Shown here one piece after another: positions 20,961 through 33,874 of a DNA stretch of 64,000 bases. This DNA comes from Beta vulgaris subsp. vulgaris (taxonomy: Eukaryota; Streptophyta; Magnoliopsida; Caryophyllales; Amaranthaceae), in assembly GCF_026745355.1 (NCBI RefSeq), contig NC_079206.1:44827216-44891215 (forward strand), read 5' to 3'. Both the position numbers and the translations under genes were made by a program. Numbering within the stretch: position 1 is the first letter of the stretch; every line of letters starts with the position of its first letter. The notes below the pieces were generated by a model. The model was not told the DNA's origin and searched no databases. It was given only the letters and a program-made list of their open reading frames with translations.

Positions 20961-22720
20961 GAAAGTCCAGCAGCCTACTTTTTTTTTAAGTAGATCAAGC
21001 ACATATTGTTTCTTCATAGGAATCGGAGCTTGATAGAAGTTATGAAGGTTGTGATCCTCGGCCCTAAGAATCATTGCTGCTTCTAAGGCTTCGGATGGAG
21101 ATATGCCATCTAACTTAATCACTTCATCTTATACCTTGTCCACTTTTTCATCCATCTTTTCCTCCCTTTCGTCTGCTTTTGACCAAACATTGGTCATAGT
21201 TCCAAGATTCACATTAACGTTTTCAAATATTTTTCCAAAATTATTCGAAACACTATGGTGAGATGCCACTAACTCATCAACATCATCCATCTTAGCTAGG
21301 CTCTTCAAATTCTTCCTTTTACCTTAGAATCCTTCACCTTTGTCTTTTTGGAAGGAGTTAAATCATCTCCGATCCTTCAATCTTCATAGGACGTTTTCCA
21401 TATTGAGTTGTAGAATGAGTTGCAGATTGGGTGGAATTCGCATCATCTTCGTTATCACTCTCTATGTTTAATGGTTGGTTAGCAATCTCTTGATCCATAT
21501 GTTCTATAACATCAACAAACGACTCACTCACATATCCGATAGCTTTGTCTTTTGCGTAAATTTCAGCAAGTGTGTCATAGTGAACAAAAGGAACTCCAAA
21601 TAAACCCTTAGCTTTCTTGTGAGTCTACCACAAAAACGATAGCAATCAGTTTTCAACAATATGAATCTTAATAAGACAAGATGTGAAGCTTCCTCCATTT
21701 ATCTCATCAACTAAAAGTTACTCCTATAAGTCCTAGAAAGAGATATTCATAACTTGAGCTTATTTTTCTCATATGGTGAGTTCTGATCGACAAGGTTTTT
21801 CAGATTTAAGATCAACTTAAGTGAAACTTCATGAGTTTTAGCATATCAACATTTCTATACAATATGACATGATAAATTTTGCGTTTAACTGAAGCCAATC
21901 ATTAAGAAATTAGAAGCCAAAACAAAGTATAATTCATGAATTCACTTGGCAGCCTAGTAACTCAGATGAGCAGAGCAAAATTTTGGAATGTATTCACTAT
22001 TCAGAGCAACATTATGGTTATGTAGCACGAAGTTGGTCTTAGTCTCATTGTCAACTATATGTTTAAGTGGAGGGTTACACATGTAGAGCTTGGTCAAAGG
22101 ATATGGGGCAGAATTCCGGCTTCAGCGGGGTGTATGAAAAAGATTAAGAACTAGTGAGGGGACTAGGGTGATAAATTATCCACAACAAGTTCAGTATATG
22201 AAACTAAGAAAGTGTTCCACAACACTAAAAAATACACAACCAGCCAAAAACAAAAACAAAAATAACCTAGAACAGGATTTTGCATGATTGAAGTACCCAA
22301 AAAAGGTATACTAGTTAAACATCATAAATTAGCTGTCAAAAAATACATACATGCATTGGACAACTCTTAAACATACCTTAACTCATTCATCAAACACCTT
22401 CTTCTCAGTTTGCAACATCTTCTTATCGGCATCCCACCCAAATCTTGAGGTCGACAACATCTCCGCCAATGCACTAAATTTTTCAAACCAATGCTTGATC
22501 CTCGATTCAATGTGAGCAACTGCTTTCAAGTCGCAATTAGGTAGCACACCGTTGATCATCTCTTCCAATTTGTTCATGTAGCCATTCTTAAAACCACTCT
22601 CGCTTTTCCACTTAGGGTCACACACCAACTCATGCAAATATTTTATAAGGACCGTATCTTCTTCATAAGTCCAATACCTCTTATTTCTACCTCTTCCTCA
22701 ACTACCTCCCCCCCAACTAC
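20960..22720 (-). pseudogene. PIF/Harbinger ORF1, Myb/SANT-like DNA-binding protein, broken
   Basis: Minus-strand accessory protein of a PIF/Harbinger transposon, which normally helps the transposase bind and enter the nucleus. Exon 1 (about 22377-22690) has a Myb/SANT-like domain starting R-Y-W-T-Y-E-E-D and continuing through SRIKHWFEKFSALAEML to a GWD motif. A TGA replaces an expected Trp codon just after KKVFDE (about 22382). An intron (about 21629-22376, donor GTATGT, acceptor GTAG) separates exon 2, which starts T-H-K-K-A-K-G. The C-terminus (about 20980-21110) encodes SEALEAAMILRAEDHN. Further stops occur near 21375. A related host L10-interacting Myb protein is possible, but the adjacent transposase favours the transposon. 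Confidence 0.75.
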
Positions 22721-23697
22721 ATTATCGGTTAACCTCCATGCTGCATAATCAGAACACAAGTCATACGTAAAAAAAAAGCAACTTTAATCTAGAGTGAGTG
22801 AGAAGTATATAGCATACAATAAAAGCAATTAACTTTGACTCCACGTATATACCTGAAAGGATTAAAGGGTAAGACCAATACTAGAAAGGTCATACATAAA
22901 AGAGATTAAAAGTAAAATGCAAGGGCAAATAACTAGCTATCTTTAGAACCCTTATAAGAAAGTTTGGCAGCAAAAAAAATGTCAGGAAAAAAGACAGAAA
23001 GTACAAGAAAAGAAGAGAAAGAAAGGAATGCAATCAAATAGAAATATACAGAACCATACATGTGTTATTGACCATGCTTATTTCTAGCTTTCCATGCATT
23101 AAATAGGTCTTGAGCTTTTACCTCGAGGCACTCTGAAACCGTTAGGCCTAGAAAGAGCATTGCGTAAGACACGGATATCATGAGCCGATCCCTCCCAACC
23201 CAGAAGCACATAAATAAATTGCATATTAGGTGCACAAACCCCTAACACATTCATCGCAATGGTCCCTTTCCTTATTTTATACTTTCCTCGTTCTTGAGAA
23301 GATACATGTAAATTAATGTACGTCCTGTGTAATGCACCTAAAAAATTCTACAAAAATAAAAATGAAAGTAGCTTATTAAGAAACATAAATGATTTCCTAA
23401 CAAATCTCTAATTGAAAGATAGATAAGTGATGGATCAATACCTTGAAAGGTTTCAACCTTTCATCGTCACAATCATCGGATATAGGAGTTGGTTTATGAA
23501 GTAGTTGTTCATATAACTTCAAGAAAGCCCTTAGACAAAGGTGGAATTGCCGGCTCACTGTTTCTCCACTTCTAAAGAAATAATGTCCAATCGACCTATT
23601 TTTCTTATGATGTGCTAAAGTATATAAAAACATGGCTACGATCTCTTGAAGAGTCATGTTTTTTGTTCCACTTAAACCTCCAATATCTCTTAGCATC

Positions 23698-24896
23698 CAC
23701 TAGTGAAAAAAAGCCCATCTGATACGGTCAAAATCGGGCTTACTGATGTGATTTTGGTCCGCATCAGGTGGGCTCGCAGAAGCTATGAGAAATAATTTGT
23801 TGTGGTCCAAAACCGCATCAGATTCATTAGATACTGATGCGGTTTTGAACAAGACCGCATCAGAAAGTATGGGAAGGGTTTTTAAAAAAAAAGCGACAAT
23901 CAACAACGACATATCAACAACAATAATTGTGCAGAAAACAACCAAAACCATAACTAAATCATTTTTACGAAATTAATCAATAAAAAAGGACAAGTTTACA
24001 TCAATCAAACATTAACAAAATAAATTAAAATTCGAAAAAAACCAGATCTGCGAACTAAATTAAAGAACAAATATTATACAAACAATGAAAAAAATTAGAT
24101 TATACAAATTAAAAACGAATTTCATTATACTATATACGAATTACAAAGAGGAACAAACGAAATCAAAAATCGATAAATTGATGGCGGTTCGTGATAAGAA
24201 ATCGAAAAAAATATAAATGAAAATATCTGGTGAAGATGATGTCTTCGATTCGACGATGAATTCGACGTTCGTAGTTTGTCCTTTCGACGACGGATTCGAC
24301 GATGAACGACGATGGATTCGACGAGAACGACGACGGATTCGACGATGAACAGCGATGGATTCGACGAGAAGGCGATGAAGTTGGTGCGTTGTTGCAGTGT
24401 TCGTTGAGGGTGTAGCGGGTTTAAAAGGGAGGAGGGAAGAGCAGATCTGAAGAGGAGAGAGAGGAGGGATTAGGGTTGAGTGTTGAGTGAGGAGAGAGAG
24501 AGGAGGGCGTCGTGCATGGGTTTGAGAGGGAGAGAGAGAGGAGGGCATCGTGCATGGGTTTGAGAGGGAAGAGGGATTAGGGTTGAGTGAGGAGAGAGAT
24601 AGGGCACATAAGGGAAATGGGTTGGGGATATAAGGGAAAGAATTGGGCCACGAGCGTACTGGGACACGAGTTTCTTTTTTTTTTTTTAAGAAAATGAGAA
24701 AATCTAATGCGGTCCTAGGAACCGCATCAGATTTCAATAAAACCGCATCAATTTTTTAATCTGATGCGGTCTAAAAGAGAAACGCATCAGATTTTTCTCC
24801 CTAGCTTTCCTTCCGTTTTTTTATTTGATTTTATGATGCGGTTTTGTATAAACTGCATTTGTTACTAAGTGATAGATAAGGTTTTTTCCACTAGTG
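23698..24896. mobile_element. Non-autonomous CACTA element, family B
   Basis: Begins CACTAGTGAAAAAAAGCCC, ends TTTTTTCCACTAGTG, with the 3-bp duplication ATC on both sides (23695-23697 and 24897-24899). The subterminal motif is CTGATGCGGT / ACCGCATCAG in inverted pairs. The interior has a GA-rich block (24420-24600) with two TTAGGGTT motifs and CAGATCTG. A 198-codon minus-strand open frame here is low-complexity and not a gene. Confidence 0.92.
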
Positions 24897-24906
24897 ATCT
24901 CACATA

Positions 24907-25157
24907 CTACCTTCGTTTCTTAATAAGTGCAACATTTCCCTTATTTGGAATAGTCACAATAAGTGCAACCAAGCTCAAAATGGTAAAAAAAAGTTCAATA
25001 TTATTACAAATATGCCACCAAAAGCAAGAGGGGACCACAACTTTTTTGTTTCATCACTTGAATTACTCTACTTTATTGTGGTCCCAACTTTCTCTCTCTA
25101 CATTTCTTGGTATTCCCCCACTTTCTCTATGTTGCACTTATTAAGAAACAGAGGAAG
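24907..25157. mobile_element. Stowaway MITE in Harbinger transposase
   Basis: 251 bp between TA dinucleotides (24905-24906 and 25158-25159). Near-perfect inverted ends: CTACCTTCGTTTCTTAATAA and the complement of CTTCCTCTGTTTCTTAATAA. Confidence 0.9.
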
Positions 25158-25210
25158 TATAATGTTAAAAGTACGCCTATTAACACGAAGTTGACTCTTG
25201 CATTACACAT

Positions 25211-25963
25211 CATTCTTTTTATATAATCTGCTCAAGACTAATAAGCGTAAAAGTTTTTTGACTCTTTTCTTTTTTGCCTCAATCGAACACCCCTAATTGT
25301 AATAATACTCATCGTATACCATATCCAATACATCATCAGAACTATAATAACCATCAACATAACTAGTTGATCGAAGTTGTTTTATCCTTCTTTTTCTCTT
25401 TATGAAATGCATTAGCCGAGGCATTATAGAAACCTAATAAACGGTAGTCTGAAAAAAATTAAATAAGCAATTGCAAAATTGACTCCAAGCCTTAATAATG
25501 AAAATGAATTGCATATGATAAAGACTCTCAAGCTAATAAAACGCATAACATACAATTATTTTAATTTAGGTTCTTTAAGAAAAAGCCTCTAACTGCTCTA
25601 CTAGAGAACACTAATTGTCCGCATGAATAAATGTACTAGGACTAGGACACTGAAATTATGTGCAAATCAAGGACATCTAATTGCAATTTTCATTTTTTGT
25701 TGCCATTCAACGCACAAACATAGCAATACAAACAGGATCATGGTAGTTCTTAAACTATTTTTCTTCTCTAAATTTCAATCAATATTAAAGAGATTAGGGA
25801 AATCCTTCAAAAATGTTTAAAAATTCCAATTCATTTTCTACTATAATTATCATTGGTTTCGATATATTAGGGCTATAATCTTGGTATAATCAACATATTC
25901 GTTTTTTTAACAAACAAAAATGACCGTTTCAATTTATATTGAATTGATATTATTAATTACTAA
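25211..25963. other. AT-rich spacer
   Basis: No gene, RNA gene or complete transposon recognised. It may contain the degenerate 5' side of the Harbinger element. Confidence 0.45.
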
Positions 25964-26200
25964 CTCCGTTCCTTTTTAATAGTTACACTTTCCCTTTTGA
26001 CACTATTCATAAATTTTCCTTTGATTATTATTTTTGATTTATGGTTAAAAGAAAATATAGTCATATGGAGTCTTGTTTGATTGGTCTCAATATGTACTTT
26101 TAGAATATCGATTTATTATTTTTTTTACAAATACAAAATTAGAAAGGCTCAAAGTAGTGTATCGGCATGACTGAAAAGTATAAGTGTAAAACGTAATGAT
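25964..26200. mobile_element. Degenerate Stowaway-like MITE
   Basis: The left end CTCCGTTCCTTTTTAATAGT is followed by ACACTTTCCC and CACTATTCA, as in the other Stowaways here. The right end (AAGTATAAGTGTAAAACG) is incomplete, so the boundary is approximate. Confidence 0.5.
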
Positions 26201-27083
26201 TTGAGATTGTCTAATTGGCTTGACAAATAAAATATCTATGGTAAATTCTTAGTTTTACCTTGATTTGAGGATTATTAAATATTTTTGTTAAAAAAAAAAA
26301 TTCTTTACTTTAGGACATAGTACCTTGGATTTTGATATAAGTTACCATTTGTGTTCCTTAAATTTATGTAGAGATGATTTCTTGCCATTTAATATATAAT
26401 TTCAGATTCTCTCTCCACATTTATTATATTGATTAGGTCAATCACAACTTGACAAATGGCGAGTCAAAGAGAAAGGAGCAAGCATCCACGTGGCATGATT
26501 ACTTCGTCGAACGCCACATAGGCAAAACCTTATTGCTTTATAGTATTACTTGGTTGAACTCCCTTAATTAAATTGGACACACATATCTACTATAAAAAAA
26601 TAATGCACGGGTCTTGATGAAACTTAAAGAATTATATCTATGTTATATGTATCCAATCATCTGACTTGATAAAATTCATGTAAAGTCTTTTTTTGTTTGC
26701 CATTAAAAAACGTAAAAACCAGTTTTTGTTATGTCAAATATTGAGAGACCAACAAATTTAATATTACTGATTTTTAATGACAAAGAGAAAATAGAAATGA
26801 CTATTGATAACCTTTGACTGAAGCTTATAATAAAGGAAACATAAATTTGTTTTTCCCCAAAAAGTTACTACTTTTTTGTATGCTAACTACTCCTTTCAGC
26901 TACCTTCTAGAAAACATTACAAACACAAACACAAACACACATTAGCGTTTCATTGCTATATTATCTTTCACCTTTTATTTCTTATTTTACCATGCAAATT
27001 GCCATTAGTACTCACATATTTTTTTACAAAAAATCAAGACATTCTTCCACTGTTGATTCTCAATGTACAATAACCAAGTGATG

Positions 27084-27085
<2 letters not shown>
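26201..27085. other. AT-rich spacer with a possible Helitron-like fragment
   Basis: No gene seen. The stretch 26500-26560 contains CGCCACATAGGCAAAACC followed by an AT-rich end. It loosely resembles segments near 51420 and 54675, but is too short to classify. Confidence 0.35.

Positions 27086-27128
<43 letters not shown>
27086..27128. repeat. (AT)n microsatellite, insertion target of the Sirevirus-type element
   Basis: Perfect AT repeat directly before the 5' LTR. A short ATATATATA follows the 3' LTR (49994-50002), so the element probably inserted inside this repeat, which blurs its target duplication. Confidence 0.85.
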
Positions 27129-27129
<1 letters not shown>

Positions 27130-28476
27130 GTTGAACCCTATTTTGATGATGACAAAGAAACAAAGATGCAAACTAAGTAGTGAACATGAGTTATTTAATG
27201 TATGATTTTTAAGGTATCAATGAAAGGAACTAGTAGGAGAATACGAAGTCAAGGAAGAAGTCAAGAGAGGATTTCAAGACTAAGTAAAGATGTTCTAGAA
27301 GTTGATACTGGAGCAGCATTGGATCAAGAAGAATAAAAGCAAGGCGTTTTATTTTCTAGTTCCATTGTAAAAGGAACAAAGTAAGGATGGTAAGGAACAT
27401 TGGTAGTCTTATTTGGGAATGAGAGTTTGTTCCTTTCTAAGGAACAAACTAAATGGCACTAAACGAATCTGTTGAAGGAACTTGATATATAAAAGAAACT
27501 AGACTTAGGCGTGAAGTAGTATAACGGTACAATTATGAAGTTAGTAAGTCATGCCTAAATAATAGGAAACCAGTTTTATCTAAGTGAAAATCAGTTTTAA
27601 TAGAAAATCTTTTAAGGAAAAGATTTTGTTTTTCGAAAAAGATAAGAAAATATCTATCCGGTTTTTAAGAAGATTTTATTTAAAAGATAATATTTTCTCA
27701 AAAATTTAAATTCAGTTTTAATATTAAATCTGTTTTAGAGTTAACTGATTTTCGGATAAAGCTCAAGAAACTCCTAATCTTTAGGAGCAGTGGCTAAGCA
27801 TATCCACATCCAAAAAGAGATCATGGGACATGATAAGGACGTGTTCCTTAGGGAAGGAACATCATGGATAAGGATTTAACATGAACTCGATTTTAACTTC
27901 CACGTTCTATGTGTTTGTCACTATAAATATTAAAGTCTAAATAAGTTCCAAAGTGTGTCTGACTAAGTAATTAAGTGAGTTTAACTAATTAAGTGTCAGT
28001 GTCTTCATTCTCTCATTATAGCCATTTGTTCTTTGCTTTCTTACTCTAATTCCACTAAGCGTATTTCGATCAATTGTATTTTGGTTTTTGGGGTAAGGGA
28101 CTTTGGGTGAAGTTCTGTAAGAGAGAAGCTTTGAGTAAAGCTAGTAAGAGTGAGAAAACTTTGAGTGAAGTTGAGAGGAACTACTGTTAAGGGAACAGTG
28201 GCTCAGGAACTTGAGTTTAGGAACTCAAGATGTGGCTCGAGAATAGAAATAGGTTGTAACAAAGTTGTTTGGCCTAATTAGTGAAAGAGTTGAGTTTAAA
28301 ATCCCTAGTGGTCGAGGTTGTTTCTTCTTGTTGGGCCAAGAAGTTTTTCCTCGTAAAAATCCCTTGTGTTCCTCTAGCTTGTTTATTCGTTTAAATTTAA
28401 ATTTCCGCAAAAAGTTACGTTTATTTCTACACATACAATTCACCTCCCCTCTTGTAGTGTTCCTAGGGAAATAATA
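27129..28476 (+). repeat. 5' LTR of Sirevirus-type element
   Basis: 1348 bp, colinear with the 3' LTR apart from the MITE in the latter. The two differ by several substitutions and about ten 1-2 base indels, most of them missing bases in this copy. Confidence 0.92.
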
Positions 28477-28478
28477 AT

Positions 28479-28490
28479 TGGTATCAGAGC
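28479..28490 (+). promoter_or_regulatory. Primer-binding site (initiator tRNA-Met)
   Basis: TGGTATCAGAGC, the standard plant Copia primer site, two bases after the 5' LTR. It primes minus-strand cDNA synthesis. Confidence 0.95.
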
Positions 28491-29612
28491 TAGAACTCAC
28501 GACAGATAGGAAACCCTATTGAGAAAAAATCCAAGGAACAATGAATACCACAGAGAAACTTAAGGAAGGTTACTCTACTCAAAGGCCTCCTATGTTCAAT
28601 GGGAAGTACTACAACTACTGGAAGAACCGCATTGAGATATTCATCAAAGCTGAAAACTATCGGGTATGGAGAGTCATTAAGTTGGTGATTCGAAGTCACA
28701 ACTACAAATGACAAAATGAGGTAACTCAAACCCCTCTCTGATTATGACAAATCTGATTTTGAAAAGATGGAAGTAAATGCCATGGCTATTAAACTATTGC
28801 ATTGTGGACTTGGACCCCATGAACATAATAGGATCATGGGATGCAAATCCGCAAAGCAAATATGGGATTTAATAGAAGTAACCCATGAAGGAACTAATGA
28901 AGTCAAAAGATCCAAAATTGATTTACTTATGAATCAATATGAACTGTTCTCCCACTACTACATTTTTGTTCAAAGGCAATGGTTTAAAGATAGCTAACGC
29001 AACGGTTCTTTTAATACTGTTGCAATAGATGGGTCTATTGCAACGGCCCATTGCTGACTATATAATTGATTGGGCTACTACAACGACTGAGTTATAGCCG
29101 TTGCATTAGATTGAGAAAATGCACCTGTTAATCTTATGTTGTTGCGTTAAAAGAGCTACTGCAACGGTAAGCGTCCAAATAATTTTGAATTATTAATTTC
29201 CCACTTATGTTAGAAAGTTCTTTAACCGGCGATTATGCAGCAGATAACTATTTTCTCTCTCCTCCAACTTTAAAACCCTTGTTCAATTGCCCGCTTATCA
29301 TCGCCTCTTCAAAACCTGTATAAAAATGGCGGAAAACAGCAACTCACCAACTTAAAGCCCAGAAATTATGGAACCCTGACCAGAATCCAAAAGCTTTAAC
29401 ACCATGAAAACTGATCGAATTGAAAAACCCTAAGAATATTTTCTTGAAAAAAAAAAATCAATCTCCAAAATCAAAAAACTGCTTAAGGTATGCGAATTGT
29501 GATTATATACTAAGAGGAAGAGGATTAAATCAAGAACCACGATGTTTCTTTCAATATTATTCCAATTTTTTTTTTCTAGAATTCATGAATATCTGCAAAA
29601 TTCAAGTTTTCA

Positions 29613-30880
29613 ATGCAGCAAGTAGGTGAAATCATTCAAGAAAACCCAAGTAAAGAGGCGAAATTCGGTTTATTAGTCGCCCTTCAAAAGGTATATTCTT
29701 CAATTTCAATTGTTATGGAACTTTTAGTGCTAGTGACTTCTTCAATTTCCATGCCTTTAACATCTTTGAACCATGGCTTCTCAATATTATAACAAACCAA
29801 TCCTTGAGTCCAAATGGCTTTCATATATATCTAGTCTAATATGAAACGAGAAATAGAATTAAGTACGGCGTACGGCGTGAAATCTGTAAGCTTGAGGATG
29901 AGAATTTTTTTGATTAGATTACACCACTCGACTGCAAAGTTTGATAGTTGCTAAGTATCAATTAAGTTTTATGTGACCGATTCCGAAGTATGAATTCTGA
30001 AACGCTGTGGCAGAAGCAGAGGAAGCAGCTTTAGAGAGTCTAAGTAGGTAATCTTCTAACATAAGCAAGACATGCTTTGGTTATGTATGTGAGAATTAGC
30101 CATTTCTTACGAATTCTTGTTTCTCAGCCATGTTTGAGTTGTTGTTGCAACATTAGGTGGCAAGCATGGTGCTGCTGGACGATTTCGAATAAATGCGAGC
30201 ATCTTTATACAGGCTTTACTCTCTGGTTATCACAATCTAAAGCAACAGGTACTTCCATCTTACTTTTAAGATGCAAGCTAGATAGATTCTCTATGAACTT
30301 TCTGAATTAAAGGTAGCTGATTAAATTGACTTATGGTGTACCTTTTGTATTATTACACTTTGGAAAACAATTAAAATATATCTTATAGTCCGCAGACAAT
30401 CTGATACGACACTCAACATCGTATTAGTTCATAAAACTAATCGAATGTAGGTGATGGTGCTAAATGTTGTTATATTATAAGTATTTATGTTTCGGTATTG
30501 TATAGTCTAATTAACAAGCTTTATAATCTCGTGTTCGATGATGAAACTAGTCATGTAGCGAGTTTAACTTTAGTGAGTTTAAATGGTTGTTTTGGACCCC
30601 GTTATGACTTTGGCCTGGATTTTGATTCTCTCTCCATTGAATAGATAAAGTTAATGTTGGTTTATGACTTTTGTCCTTGAGTGAGTGTGGAGTGCTTGCT
30701 ATGGTCAAGGTTGTGCTAAAACAAAAAGAAAAAAAGTAGTAGTATTTTGCTTATGGCATGAAGAGTGGTAAAGAAAGTCTCAAATAGTACATTATATTGT
30801 TACTGTTGTAGGTAGAACATTTCTGGTTGGAACAACATAAATTCGAACTAGAAGCTTTTGTTGGATCCTTGTATCATGGA
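29613..30880 (+). pseudogene. Exon-like fragments of an unidentified captured gene
   Basis: Four short open stretches bounded by plausible splice sites. 29613-29690: MQQVGEIIQ, ending KFGLLVALQK before GTATAT. About 30004-30047: AVAEAEEAALESLS before GTAATC. About 30150-30248: ATLGGKHGAAGRFRINAS, ending KQQ before GTACTT. From 30812 after TTGTAG: VEHFWLEQHKFELEAFVGS. I do not recognise the family. Whether the fragments come from one gene, and whether they are transcribed from the CACTA element, is inference. Confidence 0.5.
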
Positions 30881-31812
30881 AAGATGTTGGTTTTAGTTCT
30901 AACTACTTTATCACTTACGTGCCTGCTAACATATCGTGATCTAAACACAATCAAATTGACTAAAAATAAACTGTATAGCACAGTTCAAGCATATTTGCAC
31001 ATCGACTGATAGGTGGTAATTATTAAGGAATAATTAGAGAATATCCTTATTCTCTATTATGGTTATGTAAATCTAGGTAGTTAGTTTCAGTCAAATGTAA
31101 TCTATCCTAGTCTATACTGTTATTCTGTAACCTTTTACGTAGAATAGAAATAGCAAGTTGTTATCTTGCTTTGAATACTTAGTCTGCTACTTATCTTATT
31201 CTAGGTTACCTTTGCTTTGAATTACTATCATTGCTATTTTAGATGGCTAAGACTATTAAATACAAGCAGAAATTCATATTGTACACATGATCATGTCGCA
31301 AATAAATGCAGATGATCAATACAGTAATGACATAGAAAGGGATCAGCTAGAAGGTAGTGTGTACATCTAAGAAGATATGCAAAAACATAAAACCAATGAT
31401 GCGTTATCTTCTTAAAAAAAAGTAAAGCTTAACCGAAGGCCAAGAAGCAAAATCCTAACATATCGTGATCTAAACACAATCAAATTGACTAAAAATAAAC
31501 TGTATAGAACAATTCAAGTATATTTGCACATTGACTAATAGGTGGTAATTATTAAGGAATAATTAGAGAATATCTTGATTCTCTATTATGGTTATGTAAA
31601 TCTAGGTAGATAGATTCAGTCAAATGTAACCTATCCTAGTCTATATTGTTATTCTGTATCCTTATACGTAGAATAGAAATAGCAGGTTGTTATCTTGCTT
31701 TGAATACTTAGTCTGCTACTTATCTTATTCTAGAAGCTCCTGTTGAATCCTTGTATCATGGAAAGATGTTGGTTTTAGTTCTAACGACGTTATCACTTGC
31801 ATGCCTGCTTAA
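30860..31812. repeat. Nested direct duplications inside the CACTA element
   Basis: A 280-bp segment at about 30925-31207 recurs at about 31456-31736 (both run from ACATATCGTGATCTAAACAC to CTTATTCTAG). A flanking 80-bp segment (CCTTGTATCATGGAAAGATG) occurs before the first copy and again after the second (31740-31812). The copies differ by about 5 percent by eye. Confidence 0.85.
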
Positions 31813-33817
31813 TTTTATTTCCTATCTTCTGCCCCATTTTTTGGGAGAAGATTGTTGGAGAAAATGAAATAAAAATACATCAAAACTTGTTCATAATATC
31901 GTATTCATTACTTGTTTCCTTAAGCATTAATTATAATTTTGTAGTTTCTAGATGAGATCAAAGTTTGAAGTATTCGACATTAGTATTTTTGTCTTGACTC
32001 TCCACTCGTAGCACGAGATGGTTTTATTCTTCACAAAACAATCTTTGGACTCCCACAAGCAGGCCCGTCTCGAACTATATAGAGGCCCTGTGCGATCTTG
32101 TATTTGAAGAATTCAATAATGTAATAGCTCATCCATACTTCACATAATCATATTATGAAAAAAAGTAGTCCAAATAAGTAGATAAACTTTTTCTTTTTAC
32201 TACTTGAACTTTCTCTATTTTGGGGCCCTCACAATTAAGGGGCCCTGTTCCATGAAACATGTTGAACATGCTAAAACCGCCCCTGCCCACAAGTAGCTGG
32301 TAACAAATATGAATTATTTGGGCCACTAGTTTTAGGCATTTGGAGTGGACCTAAAGCGTAATTTCTGAATTCTAATGTGACCTTGGCTTTACTATGTTGA
32401 CTAATTTCATTAGATGGAGAGGAAAATATACATCCCTAATGTGACCTTGGCTTTAATTGTAATTCCTAACCCTTGAAGAGTATAATAGAAGTATCACTTC
32501 AAATAATAAAAGTAAAAAACACCTTGAAGTTGGGAGCACTAACTGTAATGTGCACAAAGGTGGGGGTCATATCATCAATGCCTAAATATAATGCAGGCAT
32601 ACATCAGTTGCCTCTACAAGCTTGAGAAAACTATGGCCTCTAGGAGTGACTTATACAATTTGGTGGTTGCCCTGCATGTAAGCTTACTATAAATATCCAT
32701 TTAAAACAAGTTCACAAGCCTTCTTTTTTGTCCTTGATAGCTTCTATTACAGATAAGAAGAAGATATAGCAACAAAGCAAAGGAAACGAGAAACTAAAGG
32801 AAACCGAGTGTGGGATCTCTTATTCTTTCCCAATTTGATCGAAACCAAGGGATGCATCTAGAGATCAACATCCTACTAGTGACTCAAATGGGAAAGCTTC
32901 TGATGGGCTGCAATTGTCAGATAGTGAGGTACTATTACAAATATATCTTAGGTCCTATTTCTCCATGAACATATTTATTGTAAGCTATGGAATATGCGAC
33001 CATCATGCCTTTTCCTGAATTTTTTCTAGTTGTCACATGGATTATAGTGGCTTTTTTTATTAGTCTATTGATTACTTTATCTAAGTACTTGCTGTGCACC
33101 AAGCCACCAACCATAATTTGCCTTGCTGCAACTGTCGCATAGATGCATGCACCATCCGTACTCCTTCCAGGCTAGACTAGTGGAATAGATGCACCTTGAA
33201 GCCTCAGTTACTCGCTTACATCATCAGGAAGTGTAATAATAGGCTATCAGTATGATGTTTGTCGGAATATATAAAGAACCTGCAAAAGAATTTTCATTTC
33301 AGGTTAAGATGTTTCAAATAAAAAAACAAGTTGATATAACAAATTGGCACCACTTATCTTCTATCCCCCCCCCCCCAAAAAAAAAAACACTCCATGACTC
33401 CATTTTCGATTTTAATTGTTAAATTTAGTGTTTTCTAACTATTTACGGTGTTTGAATTATTAGGTGAACAATGAGGCAATGGAGGAGATCAAACATGGAT
33501 GTCTCACCATATATACGCTATTGGTGGCCGGATCTAGCTAGCTATATATAGTAATATGGTGCTTGTAAGTAGTATTTAGAAGAAAATTAGGGTTGTATAT
33601 GTTAGAAATGTCCCCTAAAAAAAATGTTAGAAATGTTTTGTAGTATATTAAACAATTATTTAGCTTGGTTTCATTTAATACATTTTGTTTATATTAGTAA
33701 GAATTTAGTCAATTTAGTCATGATTGTAGTACTCTTATAAATTCATTAGTTCGAAAATTTTCAATAAAAATATGACAATTATTTTGAGCTTCTGGAGCGA
33801 CTTTTTAGTCTTTTGTC

Positions 33818-33821
<4 letters not shown>
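31813..33821. other. Right interior of the CACTA element, no gene recognised
   Basis: AT-rich with no clear ORF. Short exon-like bits occur near 32760-32930 and 33465-33520 but cannot be assigned. A C9A10 homopolymer run lies near 33366. Confidence 0.4.

Positions 33822-33874
<53 letters not shown>
33822..33874. repeat. (TA)n microsatellite
   Basis: Two TA tracts separated by one AA step, next to the right subterminal repeats of the CACTA element. Confidence 0.95.

Larger units (their letters stand above)
23110..25210 (-). pseudogene. PIF/Harbinger transposase (DDE nuclease), split and truncated
   Basis: Minus-strand pieces of the Harbinger DDE transposase. 25160-25210 holds an N-terminal stretch ending in a RVNRRTFNI-like motif. 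23443-23697 encodes EMLRDIGGL, MTLQEIVAMFLYTLAHHKKN and SGETVSRQFH. After an intron (about 23348-23441, GT...TTGTAG), 23110-23347 encodes NFLGALHRTYI, GVCAPNMQFIYVLLGWEGSAHD and RVLRNALSRPNGF. The C-terminal catalytic part is missing. A CACTA MITE (23698-24896) and a Stowaway MITE (24907-25157) sit inside the N-terminal exon. Counting one copy of each target duplication, the flanking frames are in register. Confidence 0.85.

Noticed and set aside
24141..24737. 198-codon minus-strand open frame
   Set aside because: Lies inside a CACTA MITE over GA-rich repeats; low-complexity Ser/Pro/Leu composition with no domain.
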